Below the pieces are notes generated by a model. It was not told where the DNA came from. It searched no databases and was given only the letters and a program-made list of their open reading frames with translations. A stretch of 64,000 nucleotides of DNA. It comes from CALAGB01 sp963713965 (GTDB lineage Bacteria > Chloroflexota > Chloroflexia > Thermomicrobiales > Thermomicrobiaceae). Every line of letters starts with the position of its first letter. Position 1 is the first letter of the stretch. Location: positions 1,178,001 to 1,242,000 of the forward strand of contig OY970217.1 in NCBI GenBank assembly GCA_963713965.1, given 5' to 3'. Shown here one piece after another: positions 43,287-52,221 of the stretch. The translations under genes and the position numbers were made by a program.

Positions 43287-44168
43287 CTACCAGCCTCGGG
43301 CGGCCAGCAGTTGCTCCTGTGGAATAGTGCCAATCTCGAGTCCGCGCATCGGCTCACCAAGTCCGCGGCTCACGTCCGCCAGAATCTTGGCGTCTCGGAA
43401 GTGCGTGGTGGCCTCGACGATGGCCTTGCCTCGCTCCAGTGGATTCTCCGACTTGAAGATGCCGGAGCCAACGAAGTTGCCCTCGGCACCGAGCTGCATC
43501 ACGAGGGCCGCGTCGGCTGGAGTGGCGATGCCGCCCGCGCAGAAGAGGACGACAGGCAGATTACCTGTCTCAGCTACCTGCACGACGAGGTCGTACGGCG
43601 CGCCGAGATCCCGAGCCTCCGACATCAGTTCCTCGCGTGGCAGGCCCTGCAGTCGCCGGATACCGTCATAGATCTCGCGCAGGTGCTTGACCGCCTCGAC
43701 GATATTGCCGGTGCCGGCCTCGCCCTTGCTGCGGATCATGGCCGCGCCTTCGCCGATACGTCGCAGCGCTTCGCCAAGATTGCGCGCCCCGCAGACGAAC
43801 GGAACGTTGAACTCATGCTTGTCGATGTGGAAGCGATCGTCGGCAGGCGTCAGGACTTCGCTCTCGTCGATGTAGTCGACGCCAATCGCCTCGAGGATCT
43901 GCGCCTCGACGAAATGGCCGATGCGGGCCTTGGCCATCACCGGGATGGTGACCGCCTCCTTGATACCGATGATCAGCTCGGGATTGCTCATGCGCGCCAC
44001 GCCACCGTCACGCCGGATGTCGGCCGGCACACGCTCGAGAGCCATCACGGCACAAGCACCCGCCTCTTCAGCGATGCGCGCCTGCTCCGGTGTGACCACG
44101 TCCATGATCACGCCGCCCTTGAGCATCTGAGCCAGACCAGCCTTGGTCGTCCAGGTCGATTTCTCCAT
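43287..44168 (-). CDS. pdxS: pyridoxal 5'-phosphate synthase, lyase subunit PdxS
   Basis: 293 residues; TIM barrel that builds PLP from ribose 5-phosphate, glyceraldehyde 3-phosphate and ammonia. The ribulose-binding lysine is in PVMAKARIGHFVEAQILEA, and the second catalytic lysine is in SKGEAGTGNIVEAVKHLR. LMQLGAEGNFVGSGIFKSEN is the phosphate-binding end. It is normal length. It starts 33 bp after the MocR-type regulator gene on the same strand, suggesting a single pdxR-pdxS-pdxT transcript. Confidence 0.97.
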   Translation of the reverse strand: MEKSTWTTKAGLAQMLKGGVIMDVVTPEQARIAEEAGACAVMALERVPADIRRDGGVARMSNPELIIGIKEAVTIPVMAKARIGHFVEAQILEAIGVDYIDESEVLTPADDRFHIDKHEFNVPFVCGARNLGEALRRIGEGAAMIRSKGEAGTGNIVEAVKHLREIYDGIRRLQGLPREELMSEARDLGAPYDLVVQVAETGNLPVVLFCAGGIATPADAALVMQLGAEGNFVGSGIFKSENPLERGKAIVEATTHFRDAKILADVSRGLGEPMRGLEIGTIPQEQLLAARGW

Positions 44169-44201
44169 CAGGTTGAACCCTCTCTCGTATGCGAATCGTT
44201 A

Positions 44202-45716
44202 TTAGACAATCGGGGTAACGGACGCATTGGACCGTTCGGCCGTCCCAACACGGGACGCGCGCAGCGCGTCGATCGCGCGACTCAGTCGCCGCACGCCTTC
44301 GTCGATCTCCTCTTCGCTTGGAAGCGTGAAGTTGAGGCGCAAGGTTGATTCCCCCTCGCCATCCGGGTAGAAGGACTCGCCGGGCGCGATAGCCACGCCT
44401 TGACGTGCCGCCTCGGCCAGCAGGTCGCGGGATCGCAGCCCGTCATGCAATCGACACCAGAGATAGAAGCCACCGGCCGGACGGCTCCACTCCATGGCAT
44501 CGCCGACGTATTTTTCTAGTGCCGCGATCATGCGATCGCGTCGCCGCGGATAGATCTCGCGAAGGCGGTCAAGGTGCGAGTTGATCAAGCCTCGCTCCAG
44601 GAACGCCCAGACAGCCCACTGCGCCAGCGGGTTGGTGTCGAGATCGACAATTTGCTTCATCAGAGCCAACCGCTCGATGACCGGTCGCGGCGCCGCGATC
44701 CAGCCGATGCGGAAGCCGGGGAAGAGCATCTTGGAAACGGTACTCAAGTAGATGACCGATCCGCGCCGGTCGAGTGCGTGTAAAGACGGGATCGAGCGTC
44801 CCTCGTAGCGCAGCGAACCGTAAGGGTCATCCTCAATGATCGGCACCTGGTAGCGCGCCGCCAATGCCAGCAGGCGCTGGCGACGGTCATAGCTCATGGT
44901 GGTACCGGTCGGATTCTGAAATGTCGGCAGTGTGTAGATCAGCTTGGGACGGCGTCGACCGATGAGGTCTTCCAGTAGTTCAACGCGCATGCCCCGCTCA
45001 TCAACGGGAATCGATAGGAGCCGCGCGCCGGCCGCCCTGAAGACCTGTAATGCGCCGAGGTAGGTTGGTGACTCAATCGCCACCAGATCACCAGGCTCGA
45101 TCATGGTACTGGCCAGCAGGTAGAGTCCCTGCTGCGAACCGGCGGCCACCAGAACTTCGGCCGGATCGACCGCGCCCTGCTCGCGCGGCATGCGCGCCGC
45201 CAATGCTTCTCGCAGCGGCTGATAGCCTTCGATCGGACAGTATTGGAGGAGCGCTTGACCGGCGTCGTTCAGTGCGCTGTTGAGAAGCCCTCGAATCGTG
45301 TCAATCGGATAGAGTTCCGGCGACGGGATGCCGGTCGCCAATGAGATGACGTCGGTGCGCGCCGAGACGATGCGCGTATCACGCAGCAGCGGTGTATTCA
45401 TCACCTCGGTCGCCGTATTGAAGAGCTGTTCCCAGGGCATCTCGGACGTCGACGGTTCGGCAATTCCTGAGGTTTCGTCGGCACCGACCACGACGGTGCC
45501 GCGTCCGACGTGACCCGCGACCAGACCGTCCGCGGCAAGCTCGCGATAGGCGTTCACGACAGTGGTGCGATTGACGCCGAGCATGGCCGCAAGTCGACGC
45601 TCCGGAGGAAGACGGACGCCAGCCGACAACTCGCCGCTGCGAATTTGCGATTTCAGCTGCTGGCTGATCTGAATATAGAGTGGCTGCGTCGCCGCGCGAT
45701 CCAGCTCGATAACCAT
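44202..45716 (-). CDS. MocR-type GntR/aminotransferase regulator, probable PdxR
   Basis: 504 residues. Residues 1-75 are a GntR winged helix (IRSGELSAGVRLPPERRLAAMLGVNRTTVVNAYREL), joined by a linker to a class I aminotransferase domain with PLP lysine Lys329 in STVSKMLFPGFRIGW. In Bacillus-type and actinobacterial systems such proteins sense PLP and activate pdxST. Here the gene lies just upstream of pdxS on the same strand, not divergent from it. A metabolic aminotransferase (2-aminoadipate type) is a less likely alternative. The divergent neighbour is a PucR regulator. Confidence 0.87.
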   Translation of the reverse strand: MVIELDRAATQPLYIQISQQLKSQIRSGELSAGVRLPPERRLAAMLGVNRTTVVNAYRELAADGLVAGHVGRGTVVVGADETSGIAEPSTSEMPWEQLFNTATEVMNTPLLRDTRIVSARTDVISLATGIPSPELYPIDTIRGLLNSALNDAGQALLQYCPIEGYQPLREALAARMPREQGAVDPAEVLVAAGSQQGLYLLASTMIEPGDLVAIESPTYLGALQVFRAAGARLLSIPVDERGMRVELLEDLIGRRRPKLIYTLPTFQNPTGTTMSYDRRQRLLALAARYQVPIIEDDPYGSLRYEGRSIPSLHALDRRGSVIYLSTVSKMLFPGFRIGWIAAPRPVIERLALMKQIVDLDTNPLAQWAVWAFLERGLINSHLDRLREIYPRRRDRMIAALEKYVGDAMEWSRPAGGFYLWCRLHDGLRSRDLLAEAARQGVAIAPGESFYPDGEGESTLRLNFTLPSEEEIDEGVRRLSRAIDALRASRVGTAERSNASVTPIV

Positions 45717-45917
45717 CCGTTCCTCCGATTGGTTCCGTCCAATAACGCTAGCACTCGTCGATGATACGCAAAACGGCCAATATCCGTGCCGATGCGGCCA
45801 TCCAATAATGCATGCTGGACTGCTCCAGACGGTGTACGGCCACTTCCAGAGTGATTCGCGTTTATACTTAGCTGCTTGGAACGCGTTTGTTTAGCGATGA
45901 GTCGAGAGTCCGTATCG

Positions 45918-47504
45918 ATGCCTGAGATCACGCTGCGCGATCTTTGCCGCTGGGATCGACGCCTGTCCGTCATCCCACCGACCGGCGTCCCGCTCGATGT
46001 GGCCCTCGATCGCGGCGTGTCATGGGCAGTATCGGTACGCGCGGCCCCGCCACTCTTGCCACCGTTGCGAGGCGAAGAGCTGGTCGTGCTCCCGTTGCGC
46101 GTGCTGGAGCAGATCGAGCTCGGCGAGACATTGACCCGGGAAAATCTCCTCTCCAAGCTGGCGGAAGAGAAGATCGCCGCCGTCCTGACCGAACCGGCGT
46201 TCAGCGAGGAGCCGATCGATCAACTCCCAATCCTCACGCTCCCCGCTCCCTTTCCACACGACGCCGAAGGAACGCTCAACCGCATGATCACCGAGCGGCG
46301 GGCGGAGCTTTACCGGCTGGGGGCCGAACTCTCGCGCCGTCTGTCGCAAGCGGCTGTCGATCCGCGAGGCATCTCGGCCATCCTCGGCATCGCGACCGAG
46401 CTGTCAGGCCGGCCGCTGGTTCTGGAGGATGGCGACGGAAATGTGGTTGCCAGCACAGGCGGTGAGGGCCATCCAGGGGGTCAGCGCCTTGTCAGTGGCG
46501 CTCGAACTATCGAAGGGACGCTTCTCAGCGCCGAAGCGGATGACGGCGAGTATTTGATCGTGGCACTCTCCGGAGCCGCTCGACCCAGTTTCCTGTCGAT
46601 GCGTGGAGAACCGGGGACCTTGACCGAAAGCGACCGCCTGATTCTGCTCCAGACCGCGGGGATGTGCTCGACGCTGCTTGGTCAGCAGCCTCGTCCTGCC
46701 TCCAGCGACCGCGGAGTGCGCGAGCGGCAGATTGCCGACCTGCTCTACGGGCGCCTCGCCACCAACGCCGCCGCGCTGGCTCGAGGGCACGTCTTGGGCA
46801 TCGGCACCACCGGACAGGCATTGGTTGGGCTCATCGAGCGAGACGACCGCGCCGTCGACATGATCGAAGCGCGCAACCTCGTGACTGGCGCGCTTGGACC
46901 GGACGTCGCTCAGAATCTGGCGACCCTGGATGGAGTCATTGGTTTCCTGTTTTCAGGTTTGGACGCTAACGTTGCGCACGATGCACTGAAACGTGCTTTG
47001 GCTCGCCCCGGCGCGCCGCCGTTCACCGTCGCGATCAGCCACCCGCTCGAGAGTGTCGTCAACGCACCGGCGGGGCTACGCGAGGTACGCTTCGCGCTCG
47101 ATCTCGCCCGAGATGGCGCGGTCGCAGAGCGGGTGATCTCCTGCTCGTCGGTCGACGATTTGGGGATCTACTCGATCCTCTTTCCGCTCTGGGGTAATTC
47201 TGCTCTGGAGGTTTTCAAGTCCACGTTGCTCGGCGAACTGGAAGCCTACGATCGGCGACGCAAGAGCGAGCTCATTGCCACGCTCGAGGCTTATCTCATG
47301 GTTGGCGGCGCACTCTCCGAAGCGGCCGACCGGCTCCAGATACACCGCAACACACTCTCCTACCGTCTGCAACGCATTGGCGAGCTGACACAGCGCGATT
47401 TGAGCGATCCGCGCGAGCGACTGCTGTTGCAGGTTGCGCTCATCGCCCGGCACATGCCACCGCTTGCCGATGAAGACCGCGCAAAGAGGACGCTGGCTCG
47501 TTGA
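45918..47504 (+). CDS. PucR family transcriptional regulator
   Basis: 528 residues from ATG 45918 (MPEITLRDLCRW), chosen because PucR proteins start at this motif and GAGAG lies upstream; two earlier in-frame starts exist. The N-terminal PucR domain (~1-125) is followed by a GAF-like middle and a C-terminal helix-turn-helix: GGALSEAADRLQIHRNTLSYRLQRIG. The family controls purine, amino-acid or GABA use. The ligand is unknown. It is divergent from the MocR-type gene, so it could act on the pdx cluster or the reverse. TATACT at 45863-45868 is a possible -10. Confidence 0.88.
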   Translation: MPEITLRDLCRWDRRLSVIPPTGVPLDVALDRGVSWAVSVRAAPPLLPPLRGEELVVLPLRVLEQIELGETLTRENLLSKLAEEKIAAVLTEPAFSEEPIDQLPILTLPAPFPHDAEGTLNRMITERRAELYRLGAELSRRLSQAAVDPRGISAILGIATELSGRPLVLEDGDGNVVASTGGEGHPGGQRLVSGARTIEGTLLSAEADDGEYLIVALSGAARPSFLSMRGEPGTLTESDRLILLQTAGMCSTLLGQQPRPASSDRGVRERQIADLLYGRLATNAAALARGHVLGIGTTGQALVGLIERDDRAVDMIEARNLVTGALGPDVAQNLATLDGVIGFLFSGLDANVAHDALKRALARPGAPPFTVAISHPLESVVNAPAGLREVRFALDLARDGAVAERVISCSSVDDLGIYSILFPLWGNSALEVFKSTLLGELEAYDRRRKSELIATLEAYLMVGGALSEAADRLQIHRNTLSYRLQRIGELTQRDLSDPRERLLLQVALIARHMPPLADEDRAKRTLAR

Positions 47505-47526
47505 GGAGGAGTCCCACGAGCCAGCG
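47491..47526 (+). terminator. hairpin at the 3' end of the PucR gene
   Basis: CGCTGGCTCGT (47491-47501) pairs perfectly with ACGAGCCAGCG (47516-47526), overlapping the stop codon and leaving a 14-nt loop. It lacks a U-run, so it is a probable 3' mRNA structure rather than a classical terminator. Confidence 0.5.
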
Positions 47527-47664
47527 AGTCACGGAGAAAGCTCCACGCGGGAGCCGTCGCTATGTATGCACCCACCCATAGAATAGCGATCTGAGCGCAG
47601 GCACACATCCGAAGAATGTCGCATTTGTGTGCAGGGCCCAGAGAAAAATCCAAACCGGGCACAA

Positions 47665-48042
47665 CTAAGGACCGGCATTCACCTGATGCGCCTGGGAAAC
47701 GCGAATCTCGAGCATCATCCCGAGGAATTTATGTCCAGGTAATGTGCACCAGGCCCCGATGTCATGAGTGATCGTCCCGAGATCGAGACGCTGTGAGTCT
47801 CCAGGATCGAGCATCTTGGTACGCGTCGCACCACCACTGAGCGCGAGATCGTGCTCCTCCTTGCCATCGTTGACGACTTCGAGGATTAGGTGTGCGCCGC
47901 GATCGATTGTGATGACGTCCGGTGTGGCGTCAAAGCCAAAGGCTGTGTCGACTAGGTGAACGGGCACGGTTCGGGGGCTGGCGCCGTTGACACGCTGCGT
48001 CGTGACGTTGTCGAAACCATTGGTCAACGTCAGCACGACCAC
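47665..48042 (-). CDS. cupredoxin-domain protein, probably membrane-anchored
   Basis: Blue-copper fold. From the GTG at 48042 the protein has 125 residues. Type 1 copper ligands are visible as His in KEEHDLAL, then Cys and His in WCTLPGHKFLGMM with a following Met. The frame stays open upstream and encodes KHRTFIIIAGIALALTICAV, a clear membrane anchor, as far as a GGAGG at 48166-48170, but no ATG, GTG or TTG is present in that extension. The real N terminus is probably near 48159 (see findings). A role in periplasmic electron transfer is inferred. It is isolated. Confidence 0.78.
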   Translation of the reverse strand: MVVLTLTNGFDNVTTQRVNGASPRTVPVHLVDTAFGFDATPDVITIDRGAHLILEVVNDGKEEHDLALSGGATRTKMLDPGDSQRLDLGTITHDIGAWCTLPGHKFLGMMLEIRVSQAHQVNAGP

Positions 48043-48417
48043 GGCGCAGATGGTGAGCGCGAGGGCGATCCCGGCGATGATGATGAACGTCCGATGCTTT
48101 CGAGGTCCTTTGGCAATCTGAGAGCCGGCCGGTGGTGTCGAGTGTTCGTGAACGGTGATGGTGATCCTCCAGTCTGAGATTTGAGTAGGTCCGATGTGGA
48201 AAGCCTGACATGCCGCGTTACGCCCTGAAGCTTCTGCACATGAATCGGCGAGATGCGCTCAGCGGATACCGAAGATCTTAACGACCAGTCCGGTGTTTCC
48301 ATGCGTGCGCGGCACGATCGCGTCGTAAACGAAGACGTGGACCCACGCTTTGCTGCACGTACTGCTTCATTGAGAACTCCAATTGCAATTTGGAATTGGC
48401 CGCGAGCCCCAGACGGG

Positions 48418-49032
48418 CTAGCCTGGAAGATCCGAGGCGGCCCATCCCAGAGTGGCCGAGAGGAGATGTTCAAGGGTGGCGTGCATCTTTGGCAGCGCCT
48501 GTGGATCAGACGTGCTCGCGATATAGAGCCCCGCCTCAATCACGGCGCCGTAAATGAGGTGGGACAGCAGTTTGAAGGGCTGGGGAGCGATCCAACCGTG
48601 AGTGGCAAGTTCTTCAAGTCCCGCTTCGAGCAAGCGCAGAGTGGGAACCGCATCGGTCTCGCGCCATTCTTGCCAGCCCAGCACGGAGGGTCCATCGATC
48701 AGAAGGATCTGGCCCACATCTTGACGGGTACACGCTTCGAGAAAGACTCGGACCGCGACGCGAAATCGCTCCAGACCCGACAGATCCTCGCCCTCCGTAC
48801 AGAAGATGCTCTCGTCGATCTCTCCCTCGATCGCATGTACGATGACGCGGAAGAGGTCCTGTTTGTCTTCGAAGTGGTGATACAGAGCACCCCGAGTCAC
48901 CCCGGCCGCGCGGACGATCTCCTCGAGCGACACGTCGGCATAGCCTCGCTTGCCAAAGAGGGTCCGCGCCGCTTCAATCAACGCAGCCCGTGTCTGCGCT
49001 CTTCGCTCTGCCTGTGTTCGCCGGTTCGACAA
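48418..49032 (-). CDS. TetR family transcriptional regulator
   Basis: 204 residues. The N-terminal helix-turn-helix is AARTLFGKRGYADVSLEEIVRAAGVTRGALYHHFEDKQDLFR, canonical for TetR. The C-terminal ligand domain is unassigned. The start is TTG at 49032 with GGAG six bases upstream. A palindrome of the AcrR/QacR kind (49054-49070) lies in front of it, probably its own operator, in the spacer shared with the divergent macrodomain gene. Confidence 0.92.
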   Translation of the reverse strand: MSNRRTQAERRAQTRAALIEAARTLFGKRGYADVSLEEIVRAAGVTRGALYHHFEDKQDLFRVIVHAIEGEIDESIFCTEGEDLSGLERFRVAVRVFLEACTRQDVGQILLIDGPSVLGWQEWRETDAVPTLRLLEAGLEELATHGWIAPQPFKLLSHLIYGAVIEAGLYIASTSDPQALPKMHATLEHLLSATLGWAASDLPG

Positions 49033-49053
49033 TCATCGCTCCGATACATACAT

Positions 49054-49070
49054 ACATACTGTCTGTATGT
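49054..49070. promoter_or_regulatory. palindromic operator in front of tetR
   Basis: ACATAC-TGTCT-GTATGT, extended on the left by further TACA repeats. It lies 22 bp upstream of the TetR start. The half-site pattern matches the ACATAC/GTATGT boxes commonly bound by TetR-family regulators. Confidence 0.65.
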
Positions 49071-49183
49071 TATTGTGAGCCACGTACAATGTCAAGTAGG
49101 CACAGTCTCGGTCCCGGAATTGCAAGGGCTGTCGTCACTCTCCGCGAGTCTATTTGATCCACTCTTTTGAAGGGAATGCAGCT

Positions 49184-49723
49184 GTGACCGTCGGACATTC
49201 CATCACCGCGATCGTCGGCGACATCGTGGAGGCTCCAACTGACGCTATCGTGAACGCCGCCAACAATGAGCTCTGGATGGGAGCTGGCGTCGCTGGCGCC
49301 ATCAAGCGCGCGGGCGGCGACGAGATCGAGCGCGAGGCAATGTCCAAAGGGCCGATTCGTGTGGGGCAGGCCGTCGCAACCAGCGCTGGTAGGCTACCGC
49401 ACAAGGCGGTCATTCACGCTGCAGCCATGGGTTTCGAGGACGGACGCTCGATCGGGGCTTCTAGTGAGACCGTTAGAGAAGCGACGATTGCGTCGCTCAA
49501 GTTCTGCAACGAGTTGGGGTTGGAGTCGATCGCCTTTCCCGCGCTCGGAGCCGGAGTCGGCGGATTCGATCTGTCGAAGTGCGCGGAGGTCATGGTCGAA
49601 GCGGCAACGTCGTACCTATCGCACCCCGACAACCACATCTCGAAAGTCGTCTTCGTGCTTCGCAACGAAAACGCGCGCCAGACCTTCGATGAGGCCATCA
49701 CGCAGGGCGGGTTCGTGCCGTAG
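49184..49723 (+). CDS. macrodomain protein (ADP-ribose binding)
   Basis: 179 residues from GTG 49184, preceded by AAGGGA at 49170-49175; an upstream TTG gives a less likely extension. ITAIVGDIVEAPTDAIVNAANNELWMGAGVAGAI is the ADP-ribose-binding loop, and IAFPALGAGVGGFDL the second phosphate loop, both intact. Likely roles are removal of ADP-ribose or O-acetyl-ADP-ribose. It shares the 150-bp control region with the divergent TetR gene, so TetR may regulate it. Confidence 0.92.
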   Translation: MTVGHSITAIVGDIVEAPTDAIVNAANNELWMGAGVAGAIKRAGGDEIEREAMSKGPIRVGQAVATSAGRLPHKAVIHAAAMGFEDGRSIGASSETVREATIASLKFCNELGLESIAFPALGAGVGGFDLSKCAEVMVEAATSYLSHPDNHISKVVFVLRNENARQTFDEAITQGGFVP

Positions 49724-49732
49724 TCTGTCTCA

Positions 49733-51190
49733 CTAAGCGAGCGTATTCCTTTGCTCGACTCCAGATGATGACGAGAGACCGACCGCCTCGAGCACCTTCA
49801 CAGCCGCCGAGCGGCCACTCTGGATGCAATCGGGGATGCCAACACCCCGATACGCCGCACCGGCCAACTGAACGCTGGGCATGGACGCCATGCGCTCGTC
49901 AATCTCAGCCAGCCGCTCAAGATGACCCAGCACGTATTGCGGCAAAGCGCGTCGCCAACGATAGATCCGTGCGTCGAGCGGCTCGGCCTTTATGCCAAGA
50001 ATCTCATCCAGCTCGCGTCGCACCAGCAGCAGGAGATCGTCGTCCGAAAGCTCGACGGCTTCTTCGCGACCGGCCCGGCCCACGAATGCACGCACCAGCG
50101 CTACGCCCTCGGGAGCGCGAAATGAGAACTTCTGCGTCACCCAGGTGATGGCAGTCAGCTCTCGATTCTCGATCCGCGGGATGACGAAGCCACGGCCTGC
50201 GCCGCTGCCCGCTACGTCCTGGGCGCGATAGGCCAGCGTGACTGTCGCTGTCGAAACGTAGGGGATGTGGCTGAGAAGACTCGCAACCGCCGGTTCGAGT
50301 CGCCCCAGCATCTCACTCGCGGCGTACGCGGGGACCGCCAAGATCAGTCCGTCAGCCGCCACTGTGCTGCCATCAGGCAATGACACGTCGTACTGGCCAT
50401 CGTCGCGCCGATCAATCGACGTGACTGCCGTCCTCAGCATCACATCGACGTTGGTCAGAGCTTCTCCCAAAGCATCCGTCAACTGACCGGCTCCACCCAG
50501 TAGCGACAGGAAGGCTGAGCGCTTGGGACCGGTCTGTGGTCGTGTCGCCGCCTGCTTGCGCTGAGACAGCATCCCTTTGGTCAGGCTGCCAAACTTCAGC
50601 TCGGTATCACGCAGCCTGGGGAAGGTCGCCGCCAGACTAAGCCGGTCAGCATCCCCGGCGTAGATGCCGGAGAGGAGCGGCTGCGCCATGCGCTCGAATG
50701 CCTCGCGTCCAAGCCTGCGCCGCACGAAATGCCCGACCGACTCGTCTTCCGGATCCCGGCGGGCGGGGATGAAGAAGTCCAATCCCATGCGCAGCTTGCC
50801 AAGAGGCGAGAGGAGCCTACTCGTGACGAGCGGCTTGAACTTGGTCGGGACCAGCATGGTGATGCCTTCGGGCAACGGTTCGAGTCGACCATTGCGCAGG
50901 ATGAAGGTGCCGCCGCCCGATTCCGTCGTTCCGATGACGGCGTCCTCCAGCCCAAGCTCCCGACACAGCTCCAGCGCGGCCGGCTTGGATGAAAGGAACG
51001 AATCCGGACCAGCTTCGATCACCATACCGTCGGTTCGATCGGTCAGGATCTTGCCACCCAGCCGACCATCCGACTCAACCAATGTGATGCGAATGGGCGT
51101 GTCGCATTGGCGGCCCATCGTTTGAAGCTGGTAGGCCGCGGTTAGTCCGGTGATGCCACCGCCGACAACCACGATGTGCGGATTCTCCAC
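49733..51190 (-). CDS. hemY: protoporphyrinogen/coproporphyrinogen oxidase (HemY type)
   Basis: 485 residues; FAD enzyme. The dinucleotide motif VVGGGITGLTAAYQL is at the N terminus, the second FAD strip is GRLGGKILTDRTDGMVIEAGPDSFLSSKP, and the C-terminal AGAAYRGVGIPDCIQSGRSAA is typical. It is the last gene of hemE-hemH-hemY, 24 bp from hemH. In organisms with this gene order the enzyme oxidises coproporphyrinogen III (CgoX); substrate choice here is inferred. Confidence 0.93.
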   Translation of the reverse strand: MENPHIVVVGGGITGLTAAYQLQTMGRQCDTPIRITLVESDGRLGGKILTDRTDGMVIEAGPDSFLSSKPAALELCRELGLEDAVIGTTESGGGTFILRNGRLEPLPEGITMLVPTKFKPLVTSRLLSPLGKLRMGLDFFIPARRDPEDESVGHFVRRRLGREAFERMAQPLLSGIYAGDADRLSLAATFPRLRDTELKFGSLTKGMLSQRKQAATRPQTGPKRSAFLSLLGGAGQLTDALGEALTNVDVMLRTAVTSIDRRDDGQYDVSLPDGSTVAADGLILAVPAYAASEMLGRLEPAVASLLSHIPYVSTATVTLAYRAQDVAGSGAGRGFVIPRIENRELTAITWVTQKFSFRAPEGVALVRAFVGRAGREEAVELSDDDLLLLVRRELDEILGIKAEPLDARIYRWRRALPQYVLGHLERLAEIDERMASMPSVQLAGAAYRGVGIPDCIQSGRSAAVKVLEAVGLSSSSGVEQRNTLA

Positions 51191-51214
51191 GCGGCTCCCT
51201 TCAGCGGCGTCTCG

Positions 51215-52186
51215 CTAGCCGGGTTGGACCTCGGTGACGTGTGCTAACCTGCGCCGCACGGCATCGGCCACCGCGCGGCAGAGGTGCGGATCGTCGTTCA
51301 GCGATTCAGTCCGCTCCAGGCGAATGCCGAGCTCATTCGCCTGTCCGCGATGCTCGATGTCGACGTCGTAGAGGACCTCGACATGGTCGCAGACGAACCC
51401 GATCGGCACCAGCAGAACATTCTTGACGCCGTCTGCCTTCAGCCGATCGAGCGTCTCCTCAACCGAAGGGCCAAGCCACGGATCCGCGGTCGCGCCCTGA
51501 CTCTGGAACGCGAAGTCCCAGTGGCGCGGATGAAGCCGATCGACCACGGCCTGCACCGATGTCTTCAGTTCGTCCGGATAGGGGTCGTTCCACTGAAGAA
51601 TGCGCTCGGGGAGGCTGTGCGCGGTGAAGAGAACGAAGACGTCGTCGCGTTCGGCTTCGGAAAACTGCTTGAGAGCCTCCGTGATTCGCTCGGCCACTCC
51701 CTCAATGAAGGCTGGCTCGTCCTTCCAGCTCTCGACCTCCAGCACGGGGAGGTCTGTCCCAACCTGCTGGATGGCCTCGTTCACACGCTGCATGTAGCGT
51801 CCGACGCTCATGCGCGAGTAATGCGGCGCCATGACGACCGCCACCAGCCGATCGACACCGTCCGCGATGATCTGGGGCATCACTTCGCGAATGTAGGGAT
51901 GCCAGTGACGCATCCCGACATAGACCTTGAAGGTGGCCTCAGAATCCCGGTTCAGCTCTCGCTCGATGCCACGCGCCTGCGCCTGTGTCAATTCGAGAAT
52001 TGGAGAGCGGCCGCCAATTGCATCGTAGCGATGCGTCATCTCGGTGATGAGCTCGCTAGACGGCGTGCGTCCCTCGCGCACGTCGGCCAGATATTCTGGA
52101 ATTTGATCCAGCGAAGTCGGCCCGCCATAGGCCATGAGCAAGACGCCGATCGTTTCGGGTTGGATACTGTTTGGACGCTCTTCCAC
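51215..52186 (-). CDS. hemH: ferrochelatase (coproporphyrin-type likely)
   Basis: 323 residues; inserts ferrous iron into a porphyrin. The iron-site segment FTAHSLPERI is present, and YDAIGGRSPILELTQAQARG, FKVYVGMRHWHPYI, DPWLGPSV and PIGFVCDHVEVLYDVD closely follow the Bacillus subtilis HemH pattern, which is a coproporphyrin ferrochelatase (CpfC). There is no C-terminal membrane anchor. It lies between hemE (35 bp) and hemY (24 bp). Confidence 0.93.
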   Translation of the reverse strand: MEERPNSIQPETIGVLLMAYGGPTSLDQIPEYLADVREGRTPSSELITEMTHRYDAIGGRSPILELTQAQARGIERELNRDSEATFKVYVGMRHWHPYIREVMPQIIADGVDRLVAVVMAPHYSRMSVGRYMQRVNEAIQQVGTDLPVLEVESWKDEPAFIEGVAERITEALKQFSEAERDDVFVLFTAHSLPERILQWNDPYPDELKTSVQAVVDRLHPRHWDFAFQSQGATADPWLGPSVEETLDRLKADGVKNVLLVPIGFVCDHVEVLYDVDIEHRGQANELGIRLERTESLNDDPHLCRAVADAVRRRLAHVTEVQPG

Positions 52187-52221
52187 GACTATCTCTTCCT
52201 CGTTATGGGCGGCCGTGCCCG

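Noticed and set aside
43140..44348. 402-residue open frame opposite pdxS
   Set aside because: It is the shadow of the highly conserved pdxS on the other strand and has no recognisable domain.
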